Source: DATIXJ01 sp963714795
GTDB lineage: Bacteria > Bacteroidota > Ignavibacteria > UBA10030 > SZUA-254
Length of the DNA stretch: 64,000 bases
Direction: 5' to 3'
NCBI GenBank assembly: GCA_963714795.1
Contig: CAVQPS010000010.1
Span: 1-64,000, forward strand
Positions 9,687 through 17,017 of this stretch are shown here, piece after piece. Under the pieces are notes generated by a model that was given only the letters and a program-made list of their open reading frames with translations, was not told where the DNA came from and made no database searches. The first letter of the stretch is position 1. Every line of letters starts with the position of its first letter. A program made the translations under genes and the position numbers.

Positions 9687-10536
9687 GAATATTGAAAATC
9701 TTACCTAAATCGGCACAATTCCGTGCCATGCCTGTTTAACTCAAATTTCGCCTTCTGAATTCTTTCATCAAATCTTCAAGGGAATGTAACCACTAATGTA
9801 ACCACTTTGGTAACCACATGCCTCAAATAAAAATGCCGAGAGAACGCCGGCTCTGGAAACCATTGGCACTCGGCACTCACACTCTTTCGAGTGTTAAACT
9901 TCATTATTTGTCCAGAATTGCGTTCGTTGTGCTATTCAAATATACTACTTTGAGCTACCTAAATCAACTGCAGAAACATTCTGCGAAAATCCTTTTTGAG
10001 GTGTCCGGTTGCGTTAGATTTGCCTATTCTATCACAAATTATCTCCGTCACTTTCCGTCACTTTGACGTAAATTCCTTTTTTAAGGTGTCCGGTTCAGTC
10101 ATTCGTAGTCATGAATTATCCCGCTTCACATCCCTTTTGTCTAAAAAAGTGAATAACTGCCAACCTATACCATTGATTTTATATCGCATACTTTATATCG
10201 CACACTTTGTATTAAATTGTATTATTTTAATTCATCGATTCCGCTTTATAGCGATACCAAATTTCCTTTTTTAGGCACGCGGTTCTCGTGTCACTTTATC
10301 ACACTTTGAGACAAAAAAAATCACAATATTCTATCTCTCATTTCTTGAATCGACGTAATGAAACTGTATCACTTTGTTAGAATTCCGTTGTACTTCATAT
10401 ACCATTTACCGATAGTTTATCACACTTTGAATCTATTTTGGTCTACTTTAGACTGCCAATATTTTCTACTACTTTTGTGGAACGGTAGGATAGATTTGCC
10501 TATTTTATCCACACTCAAGAATTCATTTTTAGAACT
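9687..10536. other. AT-rich non-coding end of the element with short repeats
   Basis: This roughly 850-bp stretch has no convincing gene. It is dense in short repeats. CACTTTG-like words occur near 10047, 10057, 10201, 10291, 10302, 10369 and 10420, and the longer TTTATCACACTTTGA occurs at about 10417 with a near copy at 10296. TTTTTNAGGTGTCCGGTT-like segments lie near 9993, 10077 and (degenerate) 10266. GATTTGCCTATT appears near 10017 and 10493, and TCCCTTTTGTCTAAAAA near 10131 and 10541. Iteron-like origin or integrase/excisionase arm sites are possible roles; neither is shown. Confidence 0.6.
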
Positions 10537-10866
10537 TCATTCCCTTTTGTCTAAAAAGTTCACAAAACTCCCTACATGGCCAATTATCGCCCTCGACCTT
10601 TTGAATGTCTGTAACGTTAAATTTAGAATTTTGCGATTCCGTAACTGCTTTAGAATCAACATGCATATTTTTTGAAGATTTTCTTCTCGACAAATCTTTT
10701 CTTGGTCTGTGGCAGTATGAATTGCCACGCGAAAACTTTTCCGGGCACGTTCGTAAGTTGACCCCCTGCCAACTAACTTACGGATTTCCTTAGCAAGCTC
10801 AGGGTCTTCCGTGTAAATAGCTACATCACCATGACCCATTGACCAAGATTCAAATTTCTTTTCCAT
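10537..10866 (-). CDS. Hypothetical protein, last gene of element cassette, possibly frameshifted
   Basis: I do not recognise this 109-residue protein. It starts MEKKFESWSMGHGDVAIYT and the first half (to about RVAIHTATD) looks like normal coding sequence. The second half is Lys/Arg/Ile-rich and less convincing. Another frame over the same bases reads DLSRRKSSKNMHVDSKAV and then CREFCELFRQKGMKF before a stop at about 10530, which looks more protein-like, so a one-base shift after residue 55 or so is likely. It begins 6 bp after the preceding gene's stop, as in an operon. Confidence 0.5.
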   Translation of the reverse strand: MEKKFESWSMGHGDVAIYTEDPELAKEIRKLVGRGSTYERARKSFRVAIHTATDQEKICREENLQKICMLILKQLRNRKILNLTLQTFKRSRAIIGHVGSFVNFLDKRE

Positions 10867-10872
10867 TTTTCT

Positions 10873-11328
10873 TCATCCTTCAAATATTTCACCAGTTTTT
10901 TTATTGACAAATGTTCGTTTTTTCTCAAAATCACTGTTACTAATGTCTTGTATTACTGTAGAAACTGTATTATTGTTAAGGTCTTGAATTCCTTTCTTCT
11001 CATGGTATTCAAAAAACTCGCGGTTTGCTTCAATAATTGCTTTATTTACGACTTGAGACTTATCCAGAACGAAGTTATGGAGTTCCGTAACCGCTTCATT
11101 CATTTCAAAGACAGAATTGAAGCACAATCGAAAGCTCTGAGAAGAATGGCTGAGTACAAGATTGACCGTTGGCTTCCGGTTATTTTCCGGAGTATCGGCA
11201 ATCCAAATGCTCACCGTGAAAGCATAAGTTTCATTGATTGGAATCTTTTTGTGGTTAAGAATTTTTTTAGGAAAATTCCTACTCCGCTTAGGCACTAATC
11301 GCGCCTCAAAGGACTTTGAGCCACCCAC
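10873..11328 (-). CDS. Hypothetical protein of element cassette
   Basis: This is a 151-residue soluble protein of unknown function with no membrane segment or known motif. It starts with GTG at 11328, directly abutting the TAA of the upstream frame (11329-11331), so translation is probably coupled. The N-terminus is basic (RLVPKRSRNFPKKIL), the middle is beta-rich, and the C-terminus ends in NKKTGEIFEG. It is the middle member of a three-gene cassette (11762 to 10537). It is one of the few intact frames in the element. Confidence 0.6.
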   Translation of the reverse strand: MGGSKSFEARLVPKRSRNFPKKILNHKKIPINETYAFTVSIWIADTPENNRKPTVNLVLSHSSQSFRLCFNSVFEMNEAVTELHNFVLDKSQVVNKAIIEANREFFEYHEKKGIQDLNNNTVSTVIQDISNSDFEKKRTFVNKKTGEIFEG

Positions 11329-11762
11329 TTAAGCAACCTCCTCGAATAGCTCGACTTGATTGCAAAGTGTACGCTCAAATGCTCTGGCTTTATCCTCCCC
11401 CCAGTACTCAAGCCGAAGGAAAATTTGCTTCTCGAATCCGGCTCTCCGGAAATCGAATATTGAACCGTGATAGAATAGGAATTCCCTTGAGGTTATTAGT
11501 TTTTGACCATCGAATTCAATGATAATCCATTTGAAGTGAAAGTCTTGACGCTGAAACAAGCTCAAGATTGATTCCAAGAGAATTGGTTTTTCGATGAAGG
11601 TGTTGTTGACTTCGCCTTTGTGTAGAAAGTTCCATCTCCGGCTTCATCCAGTCTACCAATGTAGCGTGTTTCGGCGTCCAGATTTAGCTGGACATTGAGG
11701 ACGTAGAGCAAACTTGAGTTTGTATTAAACGAAGGATTCTGTGTATTTTGGTTTTGAGACAT
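11329..11762 (-). pseudogene. Hypothetical protein of element cassette, frameshifted
   Basis: An ATG at 11762 (MSQNQNTQNPSFNTNSSLL) opens a frame reading ETRYIGRLDEAGDGTF. It then loses sense and stops near 11562. The neighbouring frame continues as HKGEVNNTFIEKPILLESIL and onward to FERTLCNQVELFEEVA at 11329. One extra T in the TTT run of the GTF codons (about 11625-11632) would join the two into one protein of about 144 residues. Function is unknown. A strongly structured segment lies upstream. Confidence 0.6.
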
Positions 11763-11825
11763 GTGAATCCGTGCCTTTCTGTAATGCCCTACGCAAGCTC
11801 TAAACTTGTTGAGGGCTACTTTTTT

Positions 11826-11977
11826 GCAAGAAAAAAGCCACTGAGGTAATCGGTGGTAACCCCAATGGCTCATTACTGCAAATTCAGTAATTTTAATTCC
11901 ACCGATTCGTAAAACAATACGGTGGTAATATGGCATGCAGATACTCTTGCAACGTTTCAAACGTTGCGACTTTTTTT
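11826..11977. ncRNA. Multi-hairpin structured segment, candidate non-coding RNA or single-strand origin
   Basis: About 150 bp between two disrupted genes form a closed multi-branch fold. GCAAG (11826-11830) can pair with CTTGC (11946-11950). Inside lie AGCCA/TGGCT (11836-11840/11866-11870), ATTACTG/CAGTAAT (starting at 11872) and CCACCG/CGGTGG (starting at 11899). A perfect 9-bp hairpin GCAACGTTT/AAACGTTGC (11949-11967), which overlaps and so competes with the closing stem, is followed by seven Ts on the plus strand. On the minus strand the AGCCA hairpin is followed by six Ts. The transcribed strand cannot be told; an RNA gene, an attenuator leader for the 11762 gene, or an oriT/sso-like site are alternatives. 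Confidence 0.45.
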
Positions 11978-11983
11978 ATCTAA

Positions 11984-12657
11984 TTATCCATCTTCGTTTT
12001 TTCTCTCTTTGGTGTATCCAAGCCTCGTCAATATGCTGCGCACTGCACCATCTTGTGCCTGATAGCCTGATTTCGAAAGTTCTCTTACCCATTTGTTAAT
12101 TTTTATCGAAGGAACGGTTTCACCTTTTTTGCACTTGTCTCTCTCCGCAGCTTAGAAATTTTGGCTTTCAAATAACCATATTTGTTCCCCTTGTAAATCT
12201 TCTCTCTTCCTGCTTCACGACTTGATCTGAAAGTAGCATGTAATGGTGGGGGCTCAGGCTGATCGTCACTCGGCCACCAATCAGACCCTGAATCAAATTG
12301 AAGAATCACATCTCGTATTTCGTCCTTTTTATTTTCGAACATTCCCCATCTACAATAGTTCACTACCTTTTCAAGAGATGATATTTTTTGTTGAATTTCG
12401 AGTAATTCCGATTGAAAATGTTCTTCTATTTCATCATCAAGCAGTATCGTTGTGATTCGAAAATGCAAATCAATTAATTCTGCAATAATTCTGCTGTCAA
12501 GTGAATCGTCCTCCCCTTGGTAAGATTGTAAGACCTTTTCAGGAATTCTCTTCTCATCTTCTAATCTTGCCAATATTTCAGAGGTTCTTAGGCAACCTGT
12601 TATTCTCACCTCATTCGTAATAAATGTTTGCGGAAGATTTATCGCTGCTAATCTCAA
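11984..12657 (-). pseudogene. Hypothetical protein with C-terminal HTH-like tail, frameshifted at an A6 run
   Basis: The frame from 12657 (MRLAAINLPQTFITNEVRIT) reads 184 residues with a helical, acidic middle and ends at a stop near 12103. The adjacent frame continues as GETVPSIKINKWVRELSK and RSILTRLGYTKERKNEDG to a stop at 11984. The switch falls exactly in an A6 run (T6 on the plus strand, 12125-12130); a seventh A restores SAKKGETVP and a protein of about 223 residues. The tail looks like a small helix-turn-helix or wHTH, which is inference. Function is unknown. Confidence 0.6.
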
Positions 12658-12720
12658 ATTTAACTAAAGAAATATCGCTTTGGGATACCTTCTCTTTCAT
12701 AATATTATCACCAAACATAA

Positions 12721-12816
12721 AGACCCCAACGCACCGCAGAGGCTCGCCAAAGCCTTTCGTTTACGTTGGGGTCTACTTGTCTCTCCTGAGTTCGGGAACT
12801 ACTCTCCGAGAGAGAC
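12721..12816. ncRNA. Second hairpin-rich intergenic segment in the element
   Basis: Two nested structures lie side by side. An 11-bp perfect stem AGACCCCAACG/CGTTGGGGTCT (12721-12731/12764-12774) encloses AGGCT/AGCCT (12740-12744/12751-12755). A 7-bp stem GTCTCTC/GAGAGAC encloses AGTT/AACT with a CGGG tetraloop (12779-12816). On the minus strand it sits after the zinc-ribbon gene (stop 12865) and before the 12657 gene, and the tail is only mildly T-rich, so this is more than a plain terminator. It may be an RNA, a leader or a DNA site. Confidence 0.4.
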
Positions 12817-12864
12817 GAAAATCAAATTGTTAGTTGGCGATTCCTGCGGTTGAGATAAATCAAT

Positions 12865-13236
12865 TTATTTCGATAAACTTATCAGAGTAGTAATTGAATA
12901 TATAATTATCGGAATTACAATTATCCAAGTTACTGTGACAGCACACGCCTTAATTGTTTTCAGTGTGCTTAGAATCTGAACATCTATGGGTTCAACATGA
13001 ACTGTTTTTGTTATAGCTGAAGCAGGCATGTGTTCATCAAAATTATATTGTTTTGCTTTGTTCATATCCATAAATTTTTCAATTGTTGGAGTCCATGAAC
13101 ATTGTGGACAAGTGTATTGTGGCATACCCATTTCATAACCACACGCCTTACATTTCGTAGATTCTTTCCATGAACATTTCGGACATTCAGAAAAATCAAA
13201 AACAGCACTTTCATAACTACAATTAGGACATTTCAT
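12865..13236 (-). CDS. Zinc-ribbon membrane-anchored small protein
   Basis: The 123-residue protein has four CxxC knuckles in its first 50 residues (CPNC, CPKC, CKAC, CPQC), enough for two zinc ribbons. A linker and one hydrophobic segment near residues 95-118 (VTWIIVIPIIIYSITT) follow. The domain order suggests an inner-membrane protein with cytoplasmic zinc ribbons. I do not recognise the family and assign no function. It is intact, unlike its neighbours, and lies 24 bp downstream of a second, broken zinc-ribbon gene. Confidence 0.7.
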   Translation of the reverse strand: MKCPNCSYESAVFDFSECPKCSWKESTKCKACGYEMGMPQYTCPQCSWTPTIEKFMDMNKAKQYNFDEHMPASAITKTVHVEPIDVQILSTLKTIKACAVTVTWIIVIPIIIYSITTLISLSK

Positions 13237-13259
13237 ATATTATTTCCTCTCGATGTTAA

Positions 13260-13566
13260 TTATCTTAACCAGTACAAGCCTTTATTAAAATTGGTAATAA
13301 TAATGAAAACCAGTATAAGACCTCCTATAGTCTTGTTCAAAGTGGTTGAGTTCTTTACGGTCTGAACCTGTGCCTGTTGTAGCTCTTGCTCTTTCGTTCG
13401 ATGAGATTTATCGAGCCATCTCGCCATAATGTTTGCATTTAAGGACACCGCTCTCAATTTCGCCATGACAGAAAGGACATTTCCCAGTTTGTTCGGTTTG
13501 TGGTTTTGGTATTTCTTGTTTTGCTTCTCGGACTTTGCGTAATTGAATTATAACCTCATTAGACAT
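13260..13566 (-). pseudogene. Second zinc-ribbon membrane microprotein, frameshifted
   Basis: An ATG at 13566 with a GGAG ribosome site 6 bases upstream opens MSNEVIIQLRKVREAK and reaches CPFCHGEIESGVLKCKHYGE before stopping at 13408. The adjacent frame supplies WLDKSHRTKEQELQQ and a membrane segment (TIGGLILVFIIITNF) to a stop at 13260. Removing one A joins them at GE-WLDKS, the usual end of this short-zinc-ribbon pattern. The intact protein would be about 100 residues. Note CKHY where a second CxxC is expected, so one zinc ligand is missing. Confidence 0.65.
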
Positions 13567-13584
13567 GCGTTCTCCAGAACGCAT
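13565..13584 (-). promoter_or_regulatory. Hairpin masking ribosome site and start codon
   Basis: A perfect 9-bp inverted repeat ATGCGTTCT/AGAACGCAT with a 2-base spacer spans the Shine-Dalgarno GGAG and the ATG of the zinc-ribbon gene starting at 13566. If folded in mRNA it would hide the start; as DNA it could be an operator. Confidence 0.45.
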
Positions 13585-13587
13585 GCA

Positions 13588-13793
13588 CTATGAATTTGGA
13601 TGGTCAAGAGGTATCACTTGGTTACATTTGGAGCAATTGACAGTAACCACCTACCTTTGGCTTAGTGTCAAATGATTTATAATATTTTCTTTTCTTTTTC
13701 TCTGTCATGCAAAAACATCATAACGACTATAGCACCAGAAAGAAGAAGAGAAATTACAATTATGCTACGATAGGAAGAATCATTTATTGATAG
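13588..13793 (-). pseudogene. Overlapping remnants of small membrane and zinc-knuckle ORFs
   Basis: Three short protein-like stretches overlap here in different minus-strand frames. One (stop 13677) reads a membrane segment IIVISLLLSGAIVVMMFL and HDREKEKKIL but has no ATG. One starts at 13708 with MTEKKKRKYYKSFDTKPKV and stops at 13622. One reads VTVNCSKCNQVIPLDHPNS to a stop at 13588 and has one CxxC. The last two could be one gene broken by a shift. All are too short to assign. Confidence 0.35.
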
Positions 13794-13974
13794 ACCCTTA
13801 TATTTCGGTCAAAGATAAGATTGCGCAAAGTTACGAATAATTCTTGGTTTTTAATCCAATTGCACCGATATTTTATTTACAGTAGCGTGTAACCCCTCCG
13901 GTTTTAATTATAGATATATCTACGAATTTTATCGTTAAAATTGTTCTTTTGTCTTCTTCAATTCTTCGATATTT
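13794..13974. other. Short intergenic gap in the element, no gene seen
   Basis: This 180-bp AT-rich stretch separates the small-ORF remnants from the lipoprotein-like gene. I see no hairpin with a T-run and no coding frame. Confidence 0.4.
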
Positions 13975-14640
13975 TTATTTTCTTAAGTAAGTTGTACTCC
14001 AGTAAGCAATCCCAACCCAATTCATATCATGGTTATAATTATTATCTTGTATCCAATTTTTGTACTCTTAAAATTCCAGAAAGCTGTTTTTTATTCCGTA
14101 TTGCTTAAGTTCAAGCATACTATCTGGAGACCCGTTTTTCTCACTGGCATATTTTAAGAATATCGAGTAAACAGTATCCATTTCTTTCTTAATCGGATAA
14201 TCATACTTTATTCCCGCAGATACCAAGGAATCGTTTTTGAAGAAAAAATCTTTGGAGACAGTAATTGCTGAACCTAACTCTGGAAATGTCATTTCCATAT
14301 CATATTTAACTCGCTCTATTTCATGTGTTAATTTACTTTCCTCTGTTTCGTACTTTATCTTGGAGGAGTCTAAATCTTTAAGGATGATTGAAAGTGGAGT
14401 TTCCCACTCATAATTTTGGAATCCTTTAACATTAACTGATTCTTGGGATTTCGTTGTATGGGTAGAATCGGTTTCGATGGAGGATTTCTGCTCCTTCGCT
14501 TTATCCTCTCTTCTATTACAATCTACAATTAAGAAAGCGATTAGTAGCAATGATACAAGGGAAAGTGTTTTCACAAAAACCTCTAAGAGTAGACAAAGAG
14601 AAAATGAATTCAGGTGAAAGTACAAAAAATATTTTGCCAA
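13975..14640 (-). pseudogene. Lipoprotein-like hypothetical protein with in-frame stop
   Basis: The frame from 14640 gives 190 residues. A hydrophobic leader (LSLVSLLLIAFLIVDC, residues 26-41) ends in a lipobox-like LIVDC, so the true start is probably the GTG at the VFVKTLS segment rather than the first Met. A Ser/Thr/Lys-rich linker and a globular domain ending NSFLEF follow. Past the TAA at 14068-14070 the same frame continues as EYKNWIQDNNYNHDMNW and VGIAYWSTTYLRK to a stop at 13975. This 30-codon tail looks coding, so a nonsense mutation is likely. Function is unknown. Confidence 0.55.
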
Positions 14641-14641
14641 A

Positions 14642-15663
14642 TCAATTCATCGGTATCGTTATCCTATTCACTGTTGAATGCAATCCCTCCGGCTGTAAAT
14701 GAGAATAGACCTGAGTAACGGCTATATTGCTATGCCCTAAGAGTTTCTGCACTTCGTAGAGGGAAACACGATCTTGTACGAACCAGCTTGCGAAGGTGTG
14801 CCGTAGAGAATGAAAATGAAGCTTGTCATTCAATTCAGAATGCCGGATGTATGCCTTAAATCTCTTTGATACGTTCTCTGGAGAAAGATATTTCCCCTGA
14901 GAATGTAGTACCAACTCTGAGCTTCGTCTATCCTTCATCTCACAAAGAAGGGCATGCAGTTGGTCATTCATTGGTATTGAACGGTTCTTTCTCGTTTTCG
15001 TTGTGAAGGTATCAGAGATTCCTTAATGTGTATCACCCTCGAAACCAAATCAACATCACACCATTGGAGATTGAGCAATTCACCCAGCCTCATGCCGGTA
15101 TACAACGCCACAAGACAAACATTCTTGAATTGAATATCATCAATTGCTTTCAGAAGCGTTCTCATTTCAACTTTGCTGAGGTAAACAGGTTGGAGTTCCC
15201 TTGTCTTTGGTTTCTCCACTTTACGAAATAGATTTTCTTTGATATAATTCCATCGTTTCGCTGTCTCGAACGCGCTTGCAAAATGAATATAGTATTTCCG
15301 AGCAGTCCATTCGCTTGCCTCCTCTTTCTTCTGAGCAAGGAAGCCCTCTATTTCACGAACTCCCACCTTATCAAGTCTTAGGTCACCCACGCTCCGATGA
15401 ACTCCCTGAAACGCACTGGCACTCGAAAGCTGTGTCTTTGCGGTATGTATGCTCTTTGAATACGTTTGATAGTCCAACCAGAAGCCGGAGAGAGTTTTAA
15501 GGATTAGCTGAGATTTGAGCCTTCGTTCCCCCTCTTTGAAATCTCTCAAGAATTTTATAGCATCCGGTTTGAGTGTACTTCCGGTAGAGATTTTTTGCCG
15601 GTGACCTGCCTCATCAATGAACCAAAGATAATACACACCGTTGGAACGTTTGGCGAGAAACAT
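14642..15663 (-). pseudogene. int: Tyrosine-recombinase integrase, frameshifted
   Basis: The first frame (15663 to 14968, 231 residues) has an N-terminal arm, a SAM-like core-binding domain and the first catalytic arginine in YTGMRLGELLNLQW, then runs out of sense after VIHIKES. The second frame picks up at DTFTTKTRKNRSIPMNDQL and holds the beta-hairpin lysine, HSLRHTF (HxxR), LLGHSN (second His) and the nucleophile in VYSHL. One missing base near 15008-15015 restores a normal integrase of about 340 residues. It lies just inside the right att repeat and would have catalysed insertion at tRNA-Arg. As sequenced it cannot be active. Confidence 0.9.
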
Positions 15664-15758
15664 AACGAACCCCCTTCATTTCGGGAGGCACGGAGTAACC
15701 AAATTTGTAACCACTTGAATTGAAATCTTTAGAAGGGAAACGGATTGCAAGGATTTCT

Positions 15759-15831
15759 ACCTCCGACCAACGGTTTAGGAAACCGCTGCTCTATCCATGC
15801 TGAGCTACAGGGGCAAGATAATTTATAAACT
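15759..15831. repeat. Right attachment repeat with truncated tRNA-Arg copy
   Basis: This second copy of the 65-bp repeat (72/73 over its full length) contains the tRNA-Arg 5' part (15759-15814 on the minus strand: acceptor 5' strand, D-arm, anticodon arm and start of T-arm). It diverges before the T-loop, so no mature tRNA can form. The chromosomal upstream region of the original tRNA gene is presumably the sequence to its right. Confidence 0.93.
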
Positions 15832-15924
15832 CTCTATTCCATGTCTCGACACCGGACGGGATAACGTGTTGAATTTACAATAATATATAAAAAAAATAGC
15901 CATTCGGCAATATATTTGTCGTTT

Positions 15925-16036
15925 TGGTACTGTCCGTAATTCGTGCGGTCGGGTCTTTCGACCCGACCGAAACCCGCTGATGTCAGGTCAAAAGACCTGA
16001 CATCACCCAGACCCGTTTCATATTAGGACAGTACCA
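15925..16036. repeat. 112-bp nested palindromic repeat (MITE-like)
   Basis: Perfect 11-bp terminal inverted repeats TGGTACTGTCC (15925-15935) and GGACAGTACCA (16026-16036) enclose two perfect hairpins: CGGTCGGGTC/GACCCGACCG (15946-15955/15960-15969) and a 12-bp TGATGTCAGGTC/GACCTGACATCA (15978-15989/15994-16005). There is no coding capacity. It lies 94 bp outside the right att repeat. The structure fits a non-autonomous mobile repeat or a REP-like unit; I see no clear target duplication. Confidence 0.75.
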
Positions 16037-16294
16037 TCATTTTCTACGGCTTTCATTTAGTTCGTTGGCTGATTGTTCAAACACGACATTTTTCCCAATT
16101 TCGTTTCGGTAGAAGAATATTTATGAATGAAACAGACGTTGCATCATGGAAAAGTCGGGATCATTTAACAGTGAAGTCATCATTCGACAATATTGAATCG
16201 GTATGTTGTTCCATCATCGATTTACGATGTAACTTCAAACGGACATTTACCGTATACATCGTAGACAATCATTCAAAGATTGGAGCGTTCTTGT

Positions 16295-16936
16295 ATGGCT
16301 ATATTGAAAATTGGATTCGGCTTCATGGTGATGGTTTCGGTTATCATCATCGCAACAGGATGCAGTGTCAACGGGTGGGCGACAAAACCGGTTGCAGACG
16401 GCTCTGACCTGAAATCGGGTGAAACCGTCCGTATCATTCAAAAAGACGGACATATCATCGCCGGCAAATTTGAAAAGATTCAGACACTGCCGGACGACGA
16501 ATACATGTCATCCTATAACGATCCCTTGCAAAATTATGTCGCAACCAAAATTTTACCGAGGATCGGTCAAACCGTTTTCGTTCGAACTAATCTTGCCGGG
16601 AATAAAACATGGAAGGGCGTCATGGTCGGATTCGATCATGAAGGATTACTGCTCAGATCGGACGATAACGAAACGAGGAAATATTATATCGGCACGGTCA
16701 ACGATATGACGGGCCAGGATGGAACACTCATTCCGAAAATGAAACTGCGGGAGTTATTTCTGGATGGGGACATTCCGTTTATGACTGCGCTGGCAGTGCA
16801 GACCGATCGGGGCGAAATCAATATTCCGATCAACACCATCGATAATATTATCGTTGCGCCGGCGCTTGCCAATGATTTGCAAACAGCATCGCCTGCCTTG
16901 AGCAAAGCCGAACTTCTGCAGATGCCGGCAAAATAG
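16295..16936 (+). CDS. Hypothetical lipoprotein
   Basis: This is one of the few plus-strand genes. The ATG at 16295 has a GGAG ribosome site at 16282-16285. The 213-residue product has a lipoprotein signal (MAILKIGFGFMVMVSVII) with lipobox IATGC near residue 23. The mature part begins with a small beta-barrel-like stretch (SGETVRIIQKDGHIIAGKF) and repeats a similar pattern near GDIPFMTALAVQTDRGEINI. I do not recognise the family. It is probably attached to the inner or outer membrane by lipid. It has no operon partner. Confidence 0.75.
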   Translation: MAILKIGFGFMVMVSVIIIATGCSVNGWATKPVADGSDLKSGETVRIIQKDGHIIAGKFEKIQTLPDDEYMSSYNDPLQNYVATKILPRIGQTVFVRTNLAGNKTWKGVMVGFDHEGLLLRSDDNETRKYYIGTVNDMTGQDGTLIPKMKLRELFLDGDIPFMTALAVQTDRGEINIPINTIDNIIVAPALANDLQTASPALSKAELLQMPAK

Positions 16937-17017
16937 ACTGCCACGGAAAAACAGTGAAAGATTTGGGCGGTACGGGAGGGGTTCCGCGGGTGGATGGAGA
17001 AGCTCTACTAAATTTTG

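Larger units (their letters stand above)
9614..15831. mobile_element. Integrative element in tRNA-Arg(CCT), largely decayed
   Basis: A direct repeat (65 bp exact, 72 of 73 when extended) bounds a 6145-bp unit: 9614-9686 inside the intact tRNA-Arg and 15759-15831 at the far end. A tyrosine-recombinase gene lies directly inside the right end, as in tRNA-targeting islands, phages and ICEs. Cargo on the minus strand includes small zinc-ribbon proteins with a membrane segment, a lipoprotein-like gene, a three-gene cassette and two hairpin-rich intergenic regions. I recognise no replication, packaging or conjugation gene. Most genes carry a one-base shift or internal stop. Confidence 0.9.

Noticed and set aside
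10366..10440. CRISPR-like array in the AT-rich repeat field
   Set aside because: Words are 7-15 bp, unevenly spaced and in mixed context; no 24-40-bp direct repeat with regular spacers.
11949..11967. AACGTT-centred palindrome as an integron attC core
   Set aside because: It lacks the paired R/L box layout and there is no integron integrase; the hairpin plus T-run fits a terminator or RNA.
13408..13466. The 68-residue frame starting at 13466 as an independent gene
   Set aside because: Its first 18 residues are an out-of-frame reading of the zinc-ribbon CxxC region; the frame is the C-terminal half of the shifted gene from 13566.
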